DNA of 64,000 nt, taken from NCBI GenBank assembly GCA_036365515.1, contig CM070877.1:56580475-56644474 (forward strand), given 5' to 3'. Every line of letters starts with the position of its first letter. Within the stretch, counting starts at the first letter, position 1. The position numbers were made by a program, and so were the translations under genes. The notes beneath the pieces were generated by a model. It searched no databases. It saw only the letters and a list, made by a program, of their open reading frames with translations, and was not told where the DNA came from. The DNA is from Torymus aiolomorphi. Taxonomy: Eukaryota; Arthropoda; Insecta; Hymenoptera; Torymidae. Shown here piece after piece: positions 47,301 through 57,430 of this stretch.

Positions 47301-50300
47301 GAAAGTAATTTCCACGATAAAAAGTTTGGAAATGCCCCAAGCCGCTGAGGGAGAATTTTTTTCTTACAAACACGCTGTTTGTCACCTTTTTGGACCCGTT
47401 TAGAAATGTTCCGGGAATTTATTTTCTTCTTAATTTTTTTACATGTAACTTGTGCTGCTAGAAAGTAATGTTCGCGATAAAAAGTTTGGAAATGCCCAAA
47501 GCCGCCGAGTGAGAATTTTTTTCCTGCAAATACGCTGTATTATCAACTTTTTGGGCCCGTTTGGAAATGTTCCGGGTAGTTTATTTTCTTCTTAATTTTT
47601 TACATGTAGCTTGTGTTGCTAGAAAGTAATTTCCACGATAAAAAGTTTGGAAATGCCCAAAGCCGCTGAGGGAGAATTTTTTTTCTTACAAACACGCTGT
47701 TTGTCACCTTTTTGGGCCCGTTTGGAAATGTTCCGGGAGTTTATTTTCTTCGTAATTTTTTTACATGTAGCTTGTGCTGCTAGAAAGTAATGATCGCGAT
47801 AAAAAGTTTGGAAATGCCCAAAGCCGCCGAGTGAGAATTTTTTTCCTGCAAATACGCTGTATTATCAACTTTTTGGGCCCGTTTGGAAATGTTCCGGGGA
47901 GTTTATTTTCTTCTTAATTTTTTTACATGTAGCTTGTGTTGCTAGAAAGTAATTTCCACGATAAAAAGTTTGGAAATGCCCAAAGCCGCTGAGGGAGAAT
48001 TTTTTTTTCTTACAAACACGCTGTTTGTCACCTTTTTGGGCCCGTTTGGAAATGTTCCGGGGAGTTTATTTTCTTCTTAATTTTTTTACATGTAGCTTGT
48101 GCTCCTAGAAAGTAATGTTCGCGATAAAAAGTTTGGAAATGCCCAAAGCCGCCGAGTGAGAATTTTTTTTCCTGCAAATAGGCTGTATTATCAACTTTTT
48201 GGGCCCGTTTGGAAATGTTACGGGGAGTTTATTTTCTTCTTAATTATTTTGCATGTAGCTTGTGTTGCTAGAAAGTAATTTCCACGATAAAAAGTTTGGA
48301 AATGCCCAAAGCCACCGAGTGAGAATTTTTTTTCCTGCAAATACGCTGTATTATCAACTTTTTGGGCACGTTTGGAAATGTTCCGGGGAGTTTATTTTCT
48401 TCTTAATTTTTTTACATGTAGCTTGTGTTGCTAGAAAGTAATTTCCACGATAAAAAGTTTGGAAATGCCTAAAGCCGCTGAGGGAGAATTTTTTTTTCTT
48501 ACAAACACGCTGTTTGTCACCTCTTTGGGCCCGTTTGGAAATGTTCCGGGGAGTTTATTTTCTTCTTAATTTTTTCACATGTAGCTTGTGCTGCTAGAAA
48601 GTAATGTTCGCGATAAAAAGTTTGGAAATGCCCAAAGCCGCCGAGTGAGAATTTTTTTTCCTGCAAATAAGCTGTATTATCAACTTTTTGGGCCCGTTTG
48701 GAAATGTTCCGGGGAATTTATTTTCTTCTTAATTTTTTTACATGTAACTTGTGCTGCTAGAAAGTAATGTTCGCGATAAAAAGTTTGGAAATGCCCAAAG
48801 CCGCCGAGTGAGAATTTTTTTTCCTGCAAATACGCTGTATTATCAACTTTTTGGGCCCGTTTGGAAATGTTCCGGGTAGTTTATTTTCTTCTTAATTTTT
48901 TTACATGTAGCTTGTGTTGCTAGAAAGTAATTTCCACGATAAAAAGTTTTGAAATGCCCAAAGCCGCTGAGGGAGAATTTTTTTTTCTTACAAACACGCT
49001 GTGTCACCTTTTTGGGCCCGTTTGGAAATGTTCCGGGGAGTTTATTTTCATCTTAATTTTTTTACATGTAGCTTGTGCTGCTAGAAAGTAATGTTCGCGA
49101 TAAAAAGTTTGGAAATGCCCAAAGCCGCCGAGTGAGAATTTTTTTTCCTGCAAATACGCTGTATTATCAACTTTTTGGGCCCGTTTGGAAATGTTCCGGG
49201 GAGTTTATTTTCTTCTTAATTTTTTTACATGTAGCTTGTGTTGCTAGAAACTAATTTCCACGATAAAAAGTTTGGAAATGCCCAAAGCCGCTGAGGGAGA
49301 ATTTTTTTTTTCTTACAAACACGCTGTTTGTCACTTTTTGGGCCCGTTTGGAAATGTTCCGGGGAGTTTATTTTCTTCTTAATTTTTTTACATGCAGCTT
49401 GTGCTGCTAGAAAGTAATGTTCGCGATAAAAAGTTTGGAAATGCCCAAAGCCGCCGAGTGAGAATTTTTTTTCCTGCAAATACGCTGTATTATCAACTTT
49501 TTGGGCCCGTTTGGAAATGTTCCGGGGAGTTTATTTTCTTCTTAATTTTTTTACATGTAGCTTGTGCTGCTAGAAAGTAATGTTCGCGATAAAAAGTTTG
49601 GAAATGCCCAAAGCCGCCGAGTGAGAAGTTTTTTTCCTGCAAATACGCTGTATTATCAACTTTTTGGGCCCGTTTGGAAATGTTCCGGGAGTTTATTTTC
49701 TTCTTAATTTTTTTACATGTAGCTTGTGTTGCTAGAAAGTAATTTCCACGATAAAAAGTTTGGAAATGCCCAAAGCCGCTGAGGGAGAATTTTTTTTCTT
49801 ACAAACACGCTGTTTGTCACCTTTTTGGGCCCGTTTGGAAATGTTCCGGGGAGTTTATTTTCTTCTTAATTTTTTTACATGTAGCTTGTGCTGCTAGAAA
49901 GTAATGTTCGCGATAAAAAGTTTGGAAATGCCCAAAGCCGCCGAGTGAGAATTTTTTTTCCTGCAAATACGCTGTATTATCAACTTTTTGGGCCCGTTTG
50001 GAAATGTTCCGGGTAGTTTATTTTCTTCTTAATTTTTTTACATGTAGCTTGTGTTGCTAGAAAGTAATTTCCACGATAAAAAGTTTGGAAATGCCCAAAG
50101 CCGCTGAGGGAGAATTTTTTTTTCTTACAAACACGCTGTTTGTCACCTTTTTGGGCCCGTTTGGAAATGTTCCAGGGAATTTATTTTCTTCTTAATTTTT
50201 TTACATGTAACTTGTGCTGCTAGAAAGTCATGTTCGCGATAAAAAGTTTGGAAATGCCCAAAGCCGCCGAGTGAGAATTTTTTTTCCTGCAAATACGCTG

Positions 50301-52225
50301 TATTATCAACTTTTTGGGCCCGTTTGGAAATGTTCCGGGTAGTTTATTTTCTTCTTAATTTTTTTACATGTAGCTTGTGTTGCTAGAAAGTAATTTCCAC
50401 GATAAAAAGTTTGGAAATGCCCAAAGCCGCTGAGGATGAATTTTTTTTTCTTACAAACACGCTGTTTGTCACCTTTTTGGGCCCGTTTGGAAATGTTCCG
50501 GGGAGTTTATTTTCATCTTAATTTTTTTACATGTAGCTTGTGCTGCTAGAAAGTAATGTTCGCGATAAAAAGTTTGGAAATGCCCAAAGCCGCCGAGTGA
50601 GAATTTTTTTTCCTGCAAATACGCTGTATTATCAACTTTTTGGGCCCGTTTGGAAATGTTCCGGGGAGTTTATTTTCTTCTTAATTTTTTTACATGTAGC
50701 TTGTGTTGCTAGAAAGTAATTTCCACGATAAAAAGTTTGGAAATGCCCAAAGCCGCTGAGGGAGAATTTTTTTTTCTTACAAACACGCTGTTTGTCACCT
50801 TTTTGGGCCCGTTTGGAAATGTTCCAGGGAATTTATTTTCTTCTTAATTTTTTTACATGTAACTTGTGCTGCTAGAAAGTAATGTTCGCGATAAAAAGTT
50901 TGGAAATGCCCAAAGCCGCCGAGTGAGAATTTTTTTCCTGCAAATACGCTGTATTATCAACTTTTTGGGCCCGTTTGGAAATGTTCCGGGTAGTTTATTT
51001 TCTTCTTAATTTTTTTACATGTAGCTTGTGTTGCTAGAAAGTAATTTCCACGATAAAAAGTTTGGAAATGCCCAAAGCCGCTGAGGGAGAATTTTTTTTT
51101 CTTACAAACACGCTGTTTGTCACCTTTTTGGGCCCGTTTGGAAATGTTCCGGGAGTTTATTTTCATCTTAATTTTTTTACATGTAGCTTGTGCTGCTAGA
51201 AAGTAATGTTCGCGATAAAAAGTTTGGAAATGCCCAAAGCCGCCGAGTGAGAATTTTTTTCCTGCAAATACGCTGTATTATCAACTTTTTGGGCCCGTTT
51301 GGAAATGTTCCGGGAGTTTATTTTCTTCTTAATTTTTTTACATGTAGCTTGTGTTGCTAGAAAGTAATTTCCACGATAAAAAGTTTGGAAATGCCCAAAG
51401 CCGCTGAGGGAGAATTTTTTTTTCTTACAAACACGCTGTTTGTCACCTTTTTGGGCCCGTTTGGAAATGTTCCGGGGAGTTTATTTTCTTCTTAATTTTT
51501 TTACATGTGGCTTGTGCTGCTAGAAAGTAATGTTCGCGATAAAAAGTTTGGAAATGCCCAAAGCCGCCGAGTGAGAATTTTTTTCCTGCAAATACGCTGT
51601 ATTATCAACTTTTTGGGCCCGTTTGGAAATGTTCCGGGGAGTTTATTTTCTTCTTAATTTTTTTACATTTAGCTTGTGTTGCTAGAAAGTAATTTCCACG
51701 ATAAAAAGTTTGGAAATGCCCAAAGCCGCTGAGGGAGAATTTTTTTTTCTTACAAACACGCTGTTTGTCACCTTTTTGGGCCCGTTTGGAAATGTTCCGG
51801 GTAATTTATTTTCTTCTTAATTTTTTTACATGTAACTTGTGCTGCTAGAAAGTAATGTTCGCGATAAAAAGTTTGGAAATGCCCAAAGCCGCCGAGTGAG
51901 AATTTTTTTTCCTGCAAATACGCTGTATTATCAACTTTTTGGGCCCGTTTGGAAATGTTCCGGGGAGTTTATTTTCTTCTTAATTTTTCTACATGTAGCT
52001 TGTGTTCCTAGAAAGTAATTTCCACGATAAAAAGTTTGGAAATGCCCAAAGCCGCTGAGGGAGAATTTTTTTTCTTACAAACACGCTGTTTGTCACCTTT
52101 TTGGGCCCGTTTGGAAATGTTCCGGGGAGTTTATTTTCTTCTTAATTTTTTTACATGTAGCTTGTGTTCCTAGAAAGTAATTTCTACAATAAAAAGTTTG
52201 GAAAACCCAAAGCCGCCGAGGGAGA
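41336..52225 (+). repeat. S3 satellite, right array (~68 units)
   Basis: The same two alternating ~161-bp unit types as 24056-28915, in opposite orientation: GCCGCCGAGTGAGAA with GTTCGCGATAAAAAG, and GCCGCTGAGGGAGAA with TTCCACGATAAAAAG. At 10.9 kb it is more than twice the left array. A segmental duplication is visible: 42348-42659 and 43483-43794 encode the same translated frame. Variants such as GCCACCGAGTGAGAA mark such copied blocks. Confidence 0.95.
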
Positions 52226-52590
52226 ATTTTTTTTTATTGCATTTTTACATCTACCCTGTATAATCACCCGTTTGGGGTGGTTTTGGGGGTGGGGATAATT
52301 TGATATCGGTTTATATCAATTATTTTTGATGAATTCTTGTGTTATTTACAATATCTGGTGTCATTCTCCCTGAGAAATTTGATTTTAGAAAAATGGAATT
52401 TTCGTTCTCTTAGGTTGTCTTACGAATTCCGTGTTAGGGGTGGGGGGTAGTTTGGAATTGATTTATTTTGATCAATTTTCATGTATTCTTCCATTATTTG
52501 CAGTATATTATGCTATTCATGTGGAAAAAAGGTGTTTTTCGAAAATCGAATTTTCGTTGGATCGCAACGTTGCAAACTTTAAACCCATGG
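52226..52590 (-). repeat. inner copy of the element terminus, right
   Basis: Mirror of 23706-24055, ending TTGCAAACTTTAAACCCAT and followed by GGGGGTTTTCCGGGG of S2. Flanks are AAACCCCC before the left copy and GGGGGTTT after the right copy. They are inverted, not direct, so this pair is not a simple nested insertion. Confidence 0.85.
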
Positions 52591-53975
52591 GGGTTTTCCG
52601 GGGAGTCAATTTGGTTCGTAATTTTTTTATAGCGAGTTCTTATGCTCAAACAGTAATTCCAGCATTAAAAAGTTTGGAAATGCCAGACACCGAGCAGTGA
52701 GAATTTTTTTTCCGTCACGCACCCTATATATCTGATTATATAATCAGCTGTTTGGGGTTTTCCGGGGAGTCGATTTGGTTAGTAATTTTTTTACACGGAG
52801 TTTTTATGCTCAAAAAGTAATTCCAGCTTTAAAAAGTTTGGAAATGCCAGACACCGAGCAGTGAGAATTTTTTTGCGTCACGACCCCTATATATCTGATT
52901 ATATAATCAGCTGTTTGGGGTTTTCCGGGGAGTCGATTTGGTTCGTAATTTTTTACGAGTAGTTTGTGTGCTCATAAAATAATTCCAGCAATAAAAAGTT
53001 TGGAAATGCTAAACGCCGCTGAGAGAGAATTTTTTTCGGTCACAACCCCTATATATCTGATTATATAATCTGCTGTTTAGGGGTTTCCGGGTAGTCGATT
53101 TGGTTCGTAATTTTTTACAGGGAGTTTTTATGCTCAAAAAGTAATTCCAGGTTTAAAAAGTTTGGAAATGCCAGACACCGTGCAGTGAGAACTTTTTTTT
53201 CCGTCTCGACCCCTATATATCTGATTATATAATCAGCTGTTTGGGGGTTTTCCGGGGAGTCGATTTGGTTCGTAATTTTTTTACGAGTAGTTTGTGTGCT
53301 CATAAAATAATTCCAGCAATAAAAAGTTTGGAAATACCAAACGCCGCGGAGAGAGAATTTTTTTTCCGTTACTACCCCTATATAATCAGCTTTTCGGGGG
53401 TGTTCCGGGTAGTCGATGTGGTTCCTAATTTTTTGCGGGTATTTTGTATCCTCAGAAAATAATTCCAGCAATAAAAAGTTTGGAAATACCAAACGCCGCG
53501 GAGAGAGAATTTTTTTTCCGTTACTACCCCTATATAATCAGCTTTTTGGGGGTGTTCCGGGGAGTTGATTTGGTTCCTAATTTTTTTGCGGGTATTTTGT
53601 ATCCTCGGAAAATAATTCCAGCAATAAAAAGTTTGGAAATACCAAACGCCGCGGAGAGAGAATTTTTTTTCCATTACTACCCCTATATAATCAGCTTTTT
53701 GGGGGTGTTCCGGGGAGTCGATTTGGTTCCTAATTTTTTTTCGGGTATTTTGTATCCTCAGAAAATAATTCCAGCAATAAAAAGTTTGGAAATACCAAAC
53801 GCCGCGGAGAGAGAATTTTTTTTCCGTTACTACCCCTATATAATCAGCTTTTCGGGGGTGTTCCGGGGAGTCGATTTGGTTCCTAATTTTTTTTCGGGTA
53901 TTTTGTATCCTCAGAAAATAATTCCAGCAATAAAAAGTTTGGAAATACCAAACGCCGCGAAGAGAGAATTTTTTT
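52591..53975 (+). repeat. S2 satellite, outer right array
   Basis: About nine S2 units mirroring 22321-23705 in both length (~1.4 kb) and subtype order. The last four units are almost identical and keep one frame open (53444-54019, 191 codons) because the unit length is near 153 bp; no protein family is recognisable. Confidence 0.93.
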
Positions 53976-54157
53976 CTCTTAGGTCATCTTACGAATTCCG
54001 TGTTAGGGGTGGGGGGTAGTTTGGAATTGATTTATTTTAATCAATTTTGATGTATTCTTCCATTATTTGTAGTACATTATATCATCCATGTGGAAAAAAG
54101 TGGTTTTTCGAAAATCGAATTTTCGTTGGATCGCAACGTTGCAAACTTCAAACCCAT
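53976..54157 (-). repeat. right terminal inverted repeat
   Basis: Reverse complement of 22139-22320 with no mismatch seen by eye; followed by the right target duplication TCACAATG at 54158-54165. Confidence 0.92.
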
Positions 54158-54672
54158 TCACAATGGGGACTCAAAATGTTACGCCTTATCTATGTGAAAT
54201 AAATAAATTTCGTTTTAAAGATTGATTTTGAACATAAACACTTAAAATTTAATGTTTCTCTATAATGTTGTTAAGTCTTTAGGGAATATTGTTGCAGTAT
54301 TTCAAAATGGAAAGAAAAATCTGCAAAAAGTATAATTATAAATATAACCAATATTTCTCAGACATTGTCAAATATTGGATGAATATTGCTGCAATATTGC
54401 TATCACAGATAGCCCATAACCCCGTCATTTTACCAAAGCAATGGAAATACGGAAATCATGGTTTGCAGCAATATTGCTCCATGGTTGAATCCATGTATCA
54501 TTGAGGGAACTTTAGTGAATATGGCGAATATGTCAAAGCAATATTGAAGCAATATTACTCCTATATTGAGTGTTATAAGAGTGATATAAGCTGTGTAATT
54601 GAACTGTTCAAATGACTTTACAAAGAGTCCGAATTACAAGACTTGACTTGTTTTTGATATCCCCTTCACAAT
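54158..54672 (+). repeat. host repeat H, copy 1 (~505-bp unit)
   Basis: Runs GGGACTCAAAATGTTACGCC, AATATTGTTGCAGTATTTCA, GAATATTGCTGCAATATTGC, ATTGAGTGTTATAAGAGTG, then GAGTCCGAATTACAAGACTT and CCCCTTCACAATA. Its tail is the uninterrupted counterpart of the 32-kb insertion site, and its head the uninterrupted counterpart of the site used at 54689. A 71-codon frame at 54289 has no family match. Repeated AATATTG(C/T) palindromes are a feature. Confidence 0.8.
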
Positions 54673-54688
54673 AGGGACTCAAAATTTT

Positions 54689-55724
54689 GGGTTTAGGACA
54701 GTTGATCGGGTGGGTATCGAAAAGGCGAATCTTTACTTCGTATTTGTAGCAAAATGTCGAATTTTATTACTCCGAATTACGTTATTTACTAATGAACTTT
54801 TTAACGAACGCATTTAATTAGAATGTTCGAATCGTCGACTGGTAATGAAGAATAAATAAGATGTGATCGAAATAGCTAGATTCGAATCACTATTTTCTCA
54901 AAAAGGAACATTCTTTCTGACTAAAATAGATGATGGTTTCATAAGGGCGAAAAACAGTACTAGTTAGTGTAAATACTTATTGTTTTTCGCACTTGCGAAC
55001 TTTCTACTTTATAGTTGGAAAAAATTTTCATGTTTCGGACAATAACGATTCGAATGCAACTATGTCGATCATATCTTCTTTATTCATCATGACCAGTCGA
55101 TGATTCGAACATTCTAATTAGATGCATTCATTTATAGAAAAGTCATGAGTACATGACGAATTCAGAGTAACAAAATTCGAAATTTTGCTGCAAATACGAA
55201 GTGAACGTTCGCCTTTTCGATACCGACCCAGTTGCTCGAAAACTTTTGCTCGAACGGACGTTTGCTCGAAAATTGTTTTCTCGAATGAACATTTGCTCGA
55301 ATATACATTGGCTCGAAAGATATATGCTCGAATGAAGATTTGCGGCAAATACATTTGCTCGAAAGAACATTGACTCGAAAAAACTTTGCTCTAAATAAAA
55401 TTTGCAAATGTGCAATTCATTAAGTTTCTATTCAAGTGTGTTAAAAGAGTCTAATTTCTTTTGAAATTCATACACTTCTACCTATGAATGTATATTATTT
55501 ATTTAGTCATTTATCTGAGTTTGTGACTAAAGAAATAATGACCCTCCATAGGTGGAAATTATCTTACGAGCAAATGTATATTCGAGAAAATTTTCATTCG
55601 AGAAAAAGATTTTCGAGCAAATATCCGTTCGAGCAAATGTCCGTTCGAGTAAACGTCATTTCGAGCAAATGTATTCGAGCAAAAGTGTTCGAGCAAAAAA
55701 TTTTCGAGCAACTGTCCGTATACC
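54689..55724. mobile_element. 1.04-kb foldback element with TTGCTCGAA tandem arms
   Basis: Ends GGGTTTAGGACAGTTG and CAACTGTCCGTATACC. AAAATTTT lies on both sides (54681-54688 and 55725-55732). One inverted pair is TATCGAAAAGGCGAA (54715) with TTCGCCTTTTCGATA (near 55207), arms ~190 bp. A second is a short tandem series of TTGCTCGAA units (55231-55390) mirrored by TTCGAGCAAA units (55565-55715). Many 60-97-residue frames here (for example 55484-55777) are the decamer read in different frames. Copy 1 of the host repeat shows the empty site. Confidence 0.85.
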
Positions 55725-55983
55725 AAAATTTTATGCCTTATCTATGTGAAATAAATAAATTTTGTTTTAAAGATTGATTTTAAAACAAACACTTAAAATT
55801 TAATGTTACTCTATAATGTTATTGAGTTTTGGGGAATATTGTTGCAGTATTTCAAAATGAAAAGAAAAATCTGCAGAAAGTATAATTATAAATATACGCA
55901 ATATTTCTCAGGCGTTGTCAAATATTGGACGAATATTGCTGCAATATTGCTATCATAGATAGCCTAATCCATCGTTTGACAAA

Positions 55984-56413
55984 GGGGGAGGGGGGGGGTC
56001 CAAAGTTTAGACGACTCACTTGAAAATTGAAGTCAACTATAGACGTGCTTGGTTTCGATATAAGCTACTACAGATTGTGCAAAATTTCGAAATTCTAAAT
56101 TACGAAAATCATATTTTCGAATGTAACAATTCACCTACTGTCCAAAACATTGAATTTCATCAATACGATTTCAAAGCAAATATAACTTGTTTCTAATGAT
56201 TTATTTCGAAATATGTTTATTGTATCCCTATTAAAATTCTATTAATGAAATTCGATGTTTTGGACAGTAGTTGAATTGTTAGATTCGAAAATATGATTTT
56301 CGTAATTTAGAATTTCGAAATTTTGCACAGTCTGCAGTAGCTTATATCGAAACCGAGCACGTCTATAGTTGACTTCAATTTTCAAGTAAGTCGTCTAAAC
56401 TTTGGACCCCCCC
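55984..56413. mobile_element. 430-bp MITE with G-run termini, 8-bp duplication TTGACAAA
   Basis: GGGGGGTCCAAAGTTTAGAC at the left is mirrored by TCTAAACTTTGGACCCCCCC at the right. TTGACAAA lies on both sides (55976-55983 and 56414-56421). The arms extend through TTCAATTTTCAAGT, TATAGACGTGCT and TACGAAAATCATATTTTCGA for ~190 bp each. Copy 1 of the host repeat has TTTACCAAAGCAATGG with no insert. Confidence 0.9.
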
Positions 56414-56560
56414 TTGACAAAAGCAATGGAAAAATGGAAATCATGGTTTGCGCTCCATGGTTGCATCCATGTATCGTTGAGGGAACATTAGTGAATATGG
56501 CGAATATGTCGAAGAAAAATTGAAGCAATATTGCTCCAATATTGAGTGTTATAGGGGCAG

Positions 56561-57019
56561 TGTCTACATGGCGATTCTTGACTATTTTTTGCAACTTGAA
56601 CCTATTTTCCAGATCTGTCAGTTTACAACAAATTTGAGGTTAAAAGTATTAAACGCTTCTGTTCTATGACGGATTATCCAACAGATTTGAGTTTTATTAC
56701 TGATTTATTATTTGTTTTAGTTATATTTTGGCATTCTATGTATTTATATTTAATTAGTACGATACTACCCTTAATGTTATGGTATTTTTTTCAACTTATT
56801 AATACAGGAACATATTTTGTATCCATCTGTCAGATGTTTAACAACAGCCTTTAATCATTAAGGTTTTTAAATATTTAAATAAATATAATATATTGGATTA
56901 TACTTTGGAAGTTAAATTTTACTGTGATTTACAGTAATTGTCCCCCTTACCCTATCTTTCTGATAACTTTGTTACAAATATCATTTTAAGGCTGATTTCC
57001 TATTGGAAATTGATTCTTT
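56561..57019. other. AT-rich sequence, no gene supported
   Basis: A 62-codon hydrophobic frame at 56666-56854 is AT-driven (Phe/Leu/Tyr/Ile-rich) and has no recognisable motif. Nothing else is seen. Confidence 0.5.
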
Positions 57020-57430
57020 GTGACATATTTGAAATTCGGAATGTTCATAATGAATGAAATCTTAACTTATAGTTTCTAATTTTGGTTAGAATTCGTCGGA
57101 GTGGTTTTAGTGGTAACTAATAGGTCTGAAGTTTGCATCGTTGGAATGCAACAAAATAATTTTTTATAATTGATTAAAGCTATGAAACAATGGAAATTTT
57201 ATCTAAACCTTAGATTTAAAGTTATTTTATACTATAAAACACTAAATCTACACACAAAATTAATATTATTTCGTATAAACGTGTAGTAAAATGAATCTTT
57301 TCTCCAACATTGCAAACTTCAAACCCATGGTGACTGCTAGACTGACAAGTGAAGAGATACAGTTATTATCATTTTTTAAATATATTAAGTAGCCAACTTC
57401 GGCTAAATGTGAAAATGGCAAAAGTCTTTT
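57020..57430. repeat. dispersed repeat K, copy 2 (carries a MITE)
   Basis: Reverse-oriented relative of 30171-30600 (GAAATTCGGAATGTTCATAA, TCTAATTTTGGTTAGAATTC, GAGATACAGTTATTATCATT, GAAAATGGCAAAAG), interrupted by the MITE 57120-57328. It shows ATTCATTATGAAC-type sequence without the MITE found in copy 1. Confidence 0.8.
57120..57328. mobile_element. 209-bp MITE, 8-bp duplication
   Basis: Starts ATAGGTCTGAAGTTTGCATC and ends TTGCAAACTTCAAACCCAT. Flanks GGTAACTA (57112-57119) and GGTGACTG (57329-57336) differ at two sites, so it is older than its relatives. Its interior (CTAAATCTACACACAAAATT) matches the 30336 MITE. The empty site is in repeat K copy 1 (GGTTTTATTGGTGACTGC in inverse). Confidence 0.88.

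Larger units (their letters stand above)
22139..54157. mobile_element. 32-kb foldback-type element with satellite arms
   Basis: It starts ATGGGTTTGAAGTTTGCAAC and ends with the exact reverse complement, and is flanked on both sides by TCACAATG (22131-22138 and 54158-54165). By eye the outermost ~330 bp of the two arms show no mismatch. Inward, both arms repeat the same order in mirror image: terminal repeat, S2 array, inner terminus copy, S3 array, S2 array, then a unique centre (30171-41084). The paralogous sequence at 54596-54690 reads straight through one copy of TCACAATA with no insert, an apparent empty site. Drosophila Foldback elements also have long inverted termini built of tandem repeats, but kilobase satellite arms on this scale would be unusual. 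No transposase frame was found inside. Confidence 0.8.
54673..56560 (+). repeat. host repeat H, copy 2, carrying two insertions
   Basis: Begins AGGGACTCAAAATTTT, is interrupted by the element 54689-55724, resumes at ATGCCTTATCTATGTGAAAT, is interrupted again by 55984-56413, and ends near ATTGAGTGTTATAGGGG. Compared with copy 1 this shows both insertions cleanly. Confidence 0.8.

Noticed and set aside
23706..52590. A complete 28.9-kb element simply nested in the 32-kb one
   Set aside because: Its flanks are inverted (AAACCCCC/GGGGGTTT), not a direct duplication, so a plain nested insertion does not fit.
53444..54019. 191-codon frame with four ~51-residue repeats (PAIKSLEIPNAAEREFF units)
   Set aside because: It is the S2 satellite read through because the unit is near 153 bp. 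The mirror array gives the same on the other strand, neighbouring units break the frame, and no family matches.
55143..55777. Small proteins of 78-97 residues in several frames (FEQ/RANV/SSK repeats)
   Set aside because: The TTCGAGCAAA decamer read in all frames; no conserved start or domain.
56666..56854. 62-codon hydrophobic frame, possible membrane peptide
   Set aside because: AT-rich composition alone yields Phe/Ile/Leu/Tyr runs; no signal, domain or promoter context.
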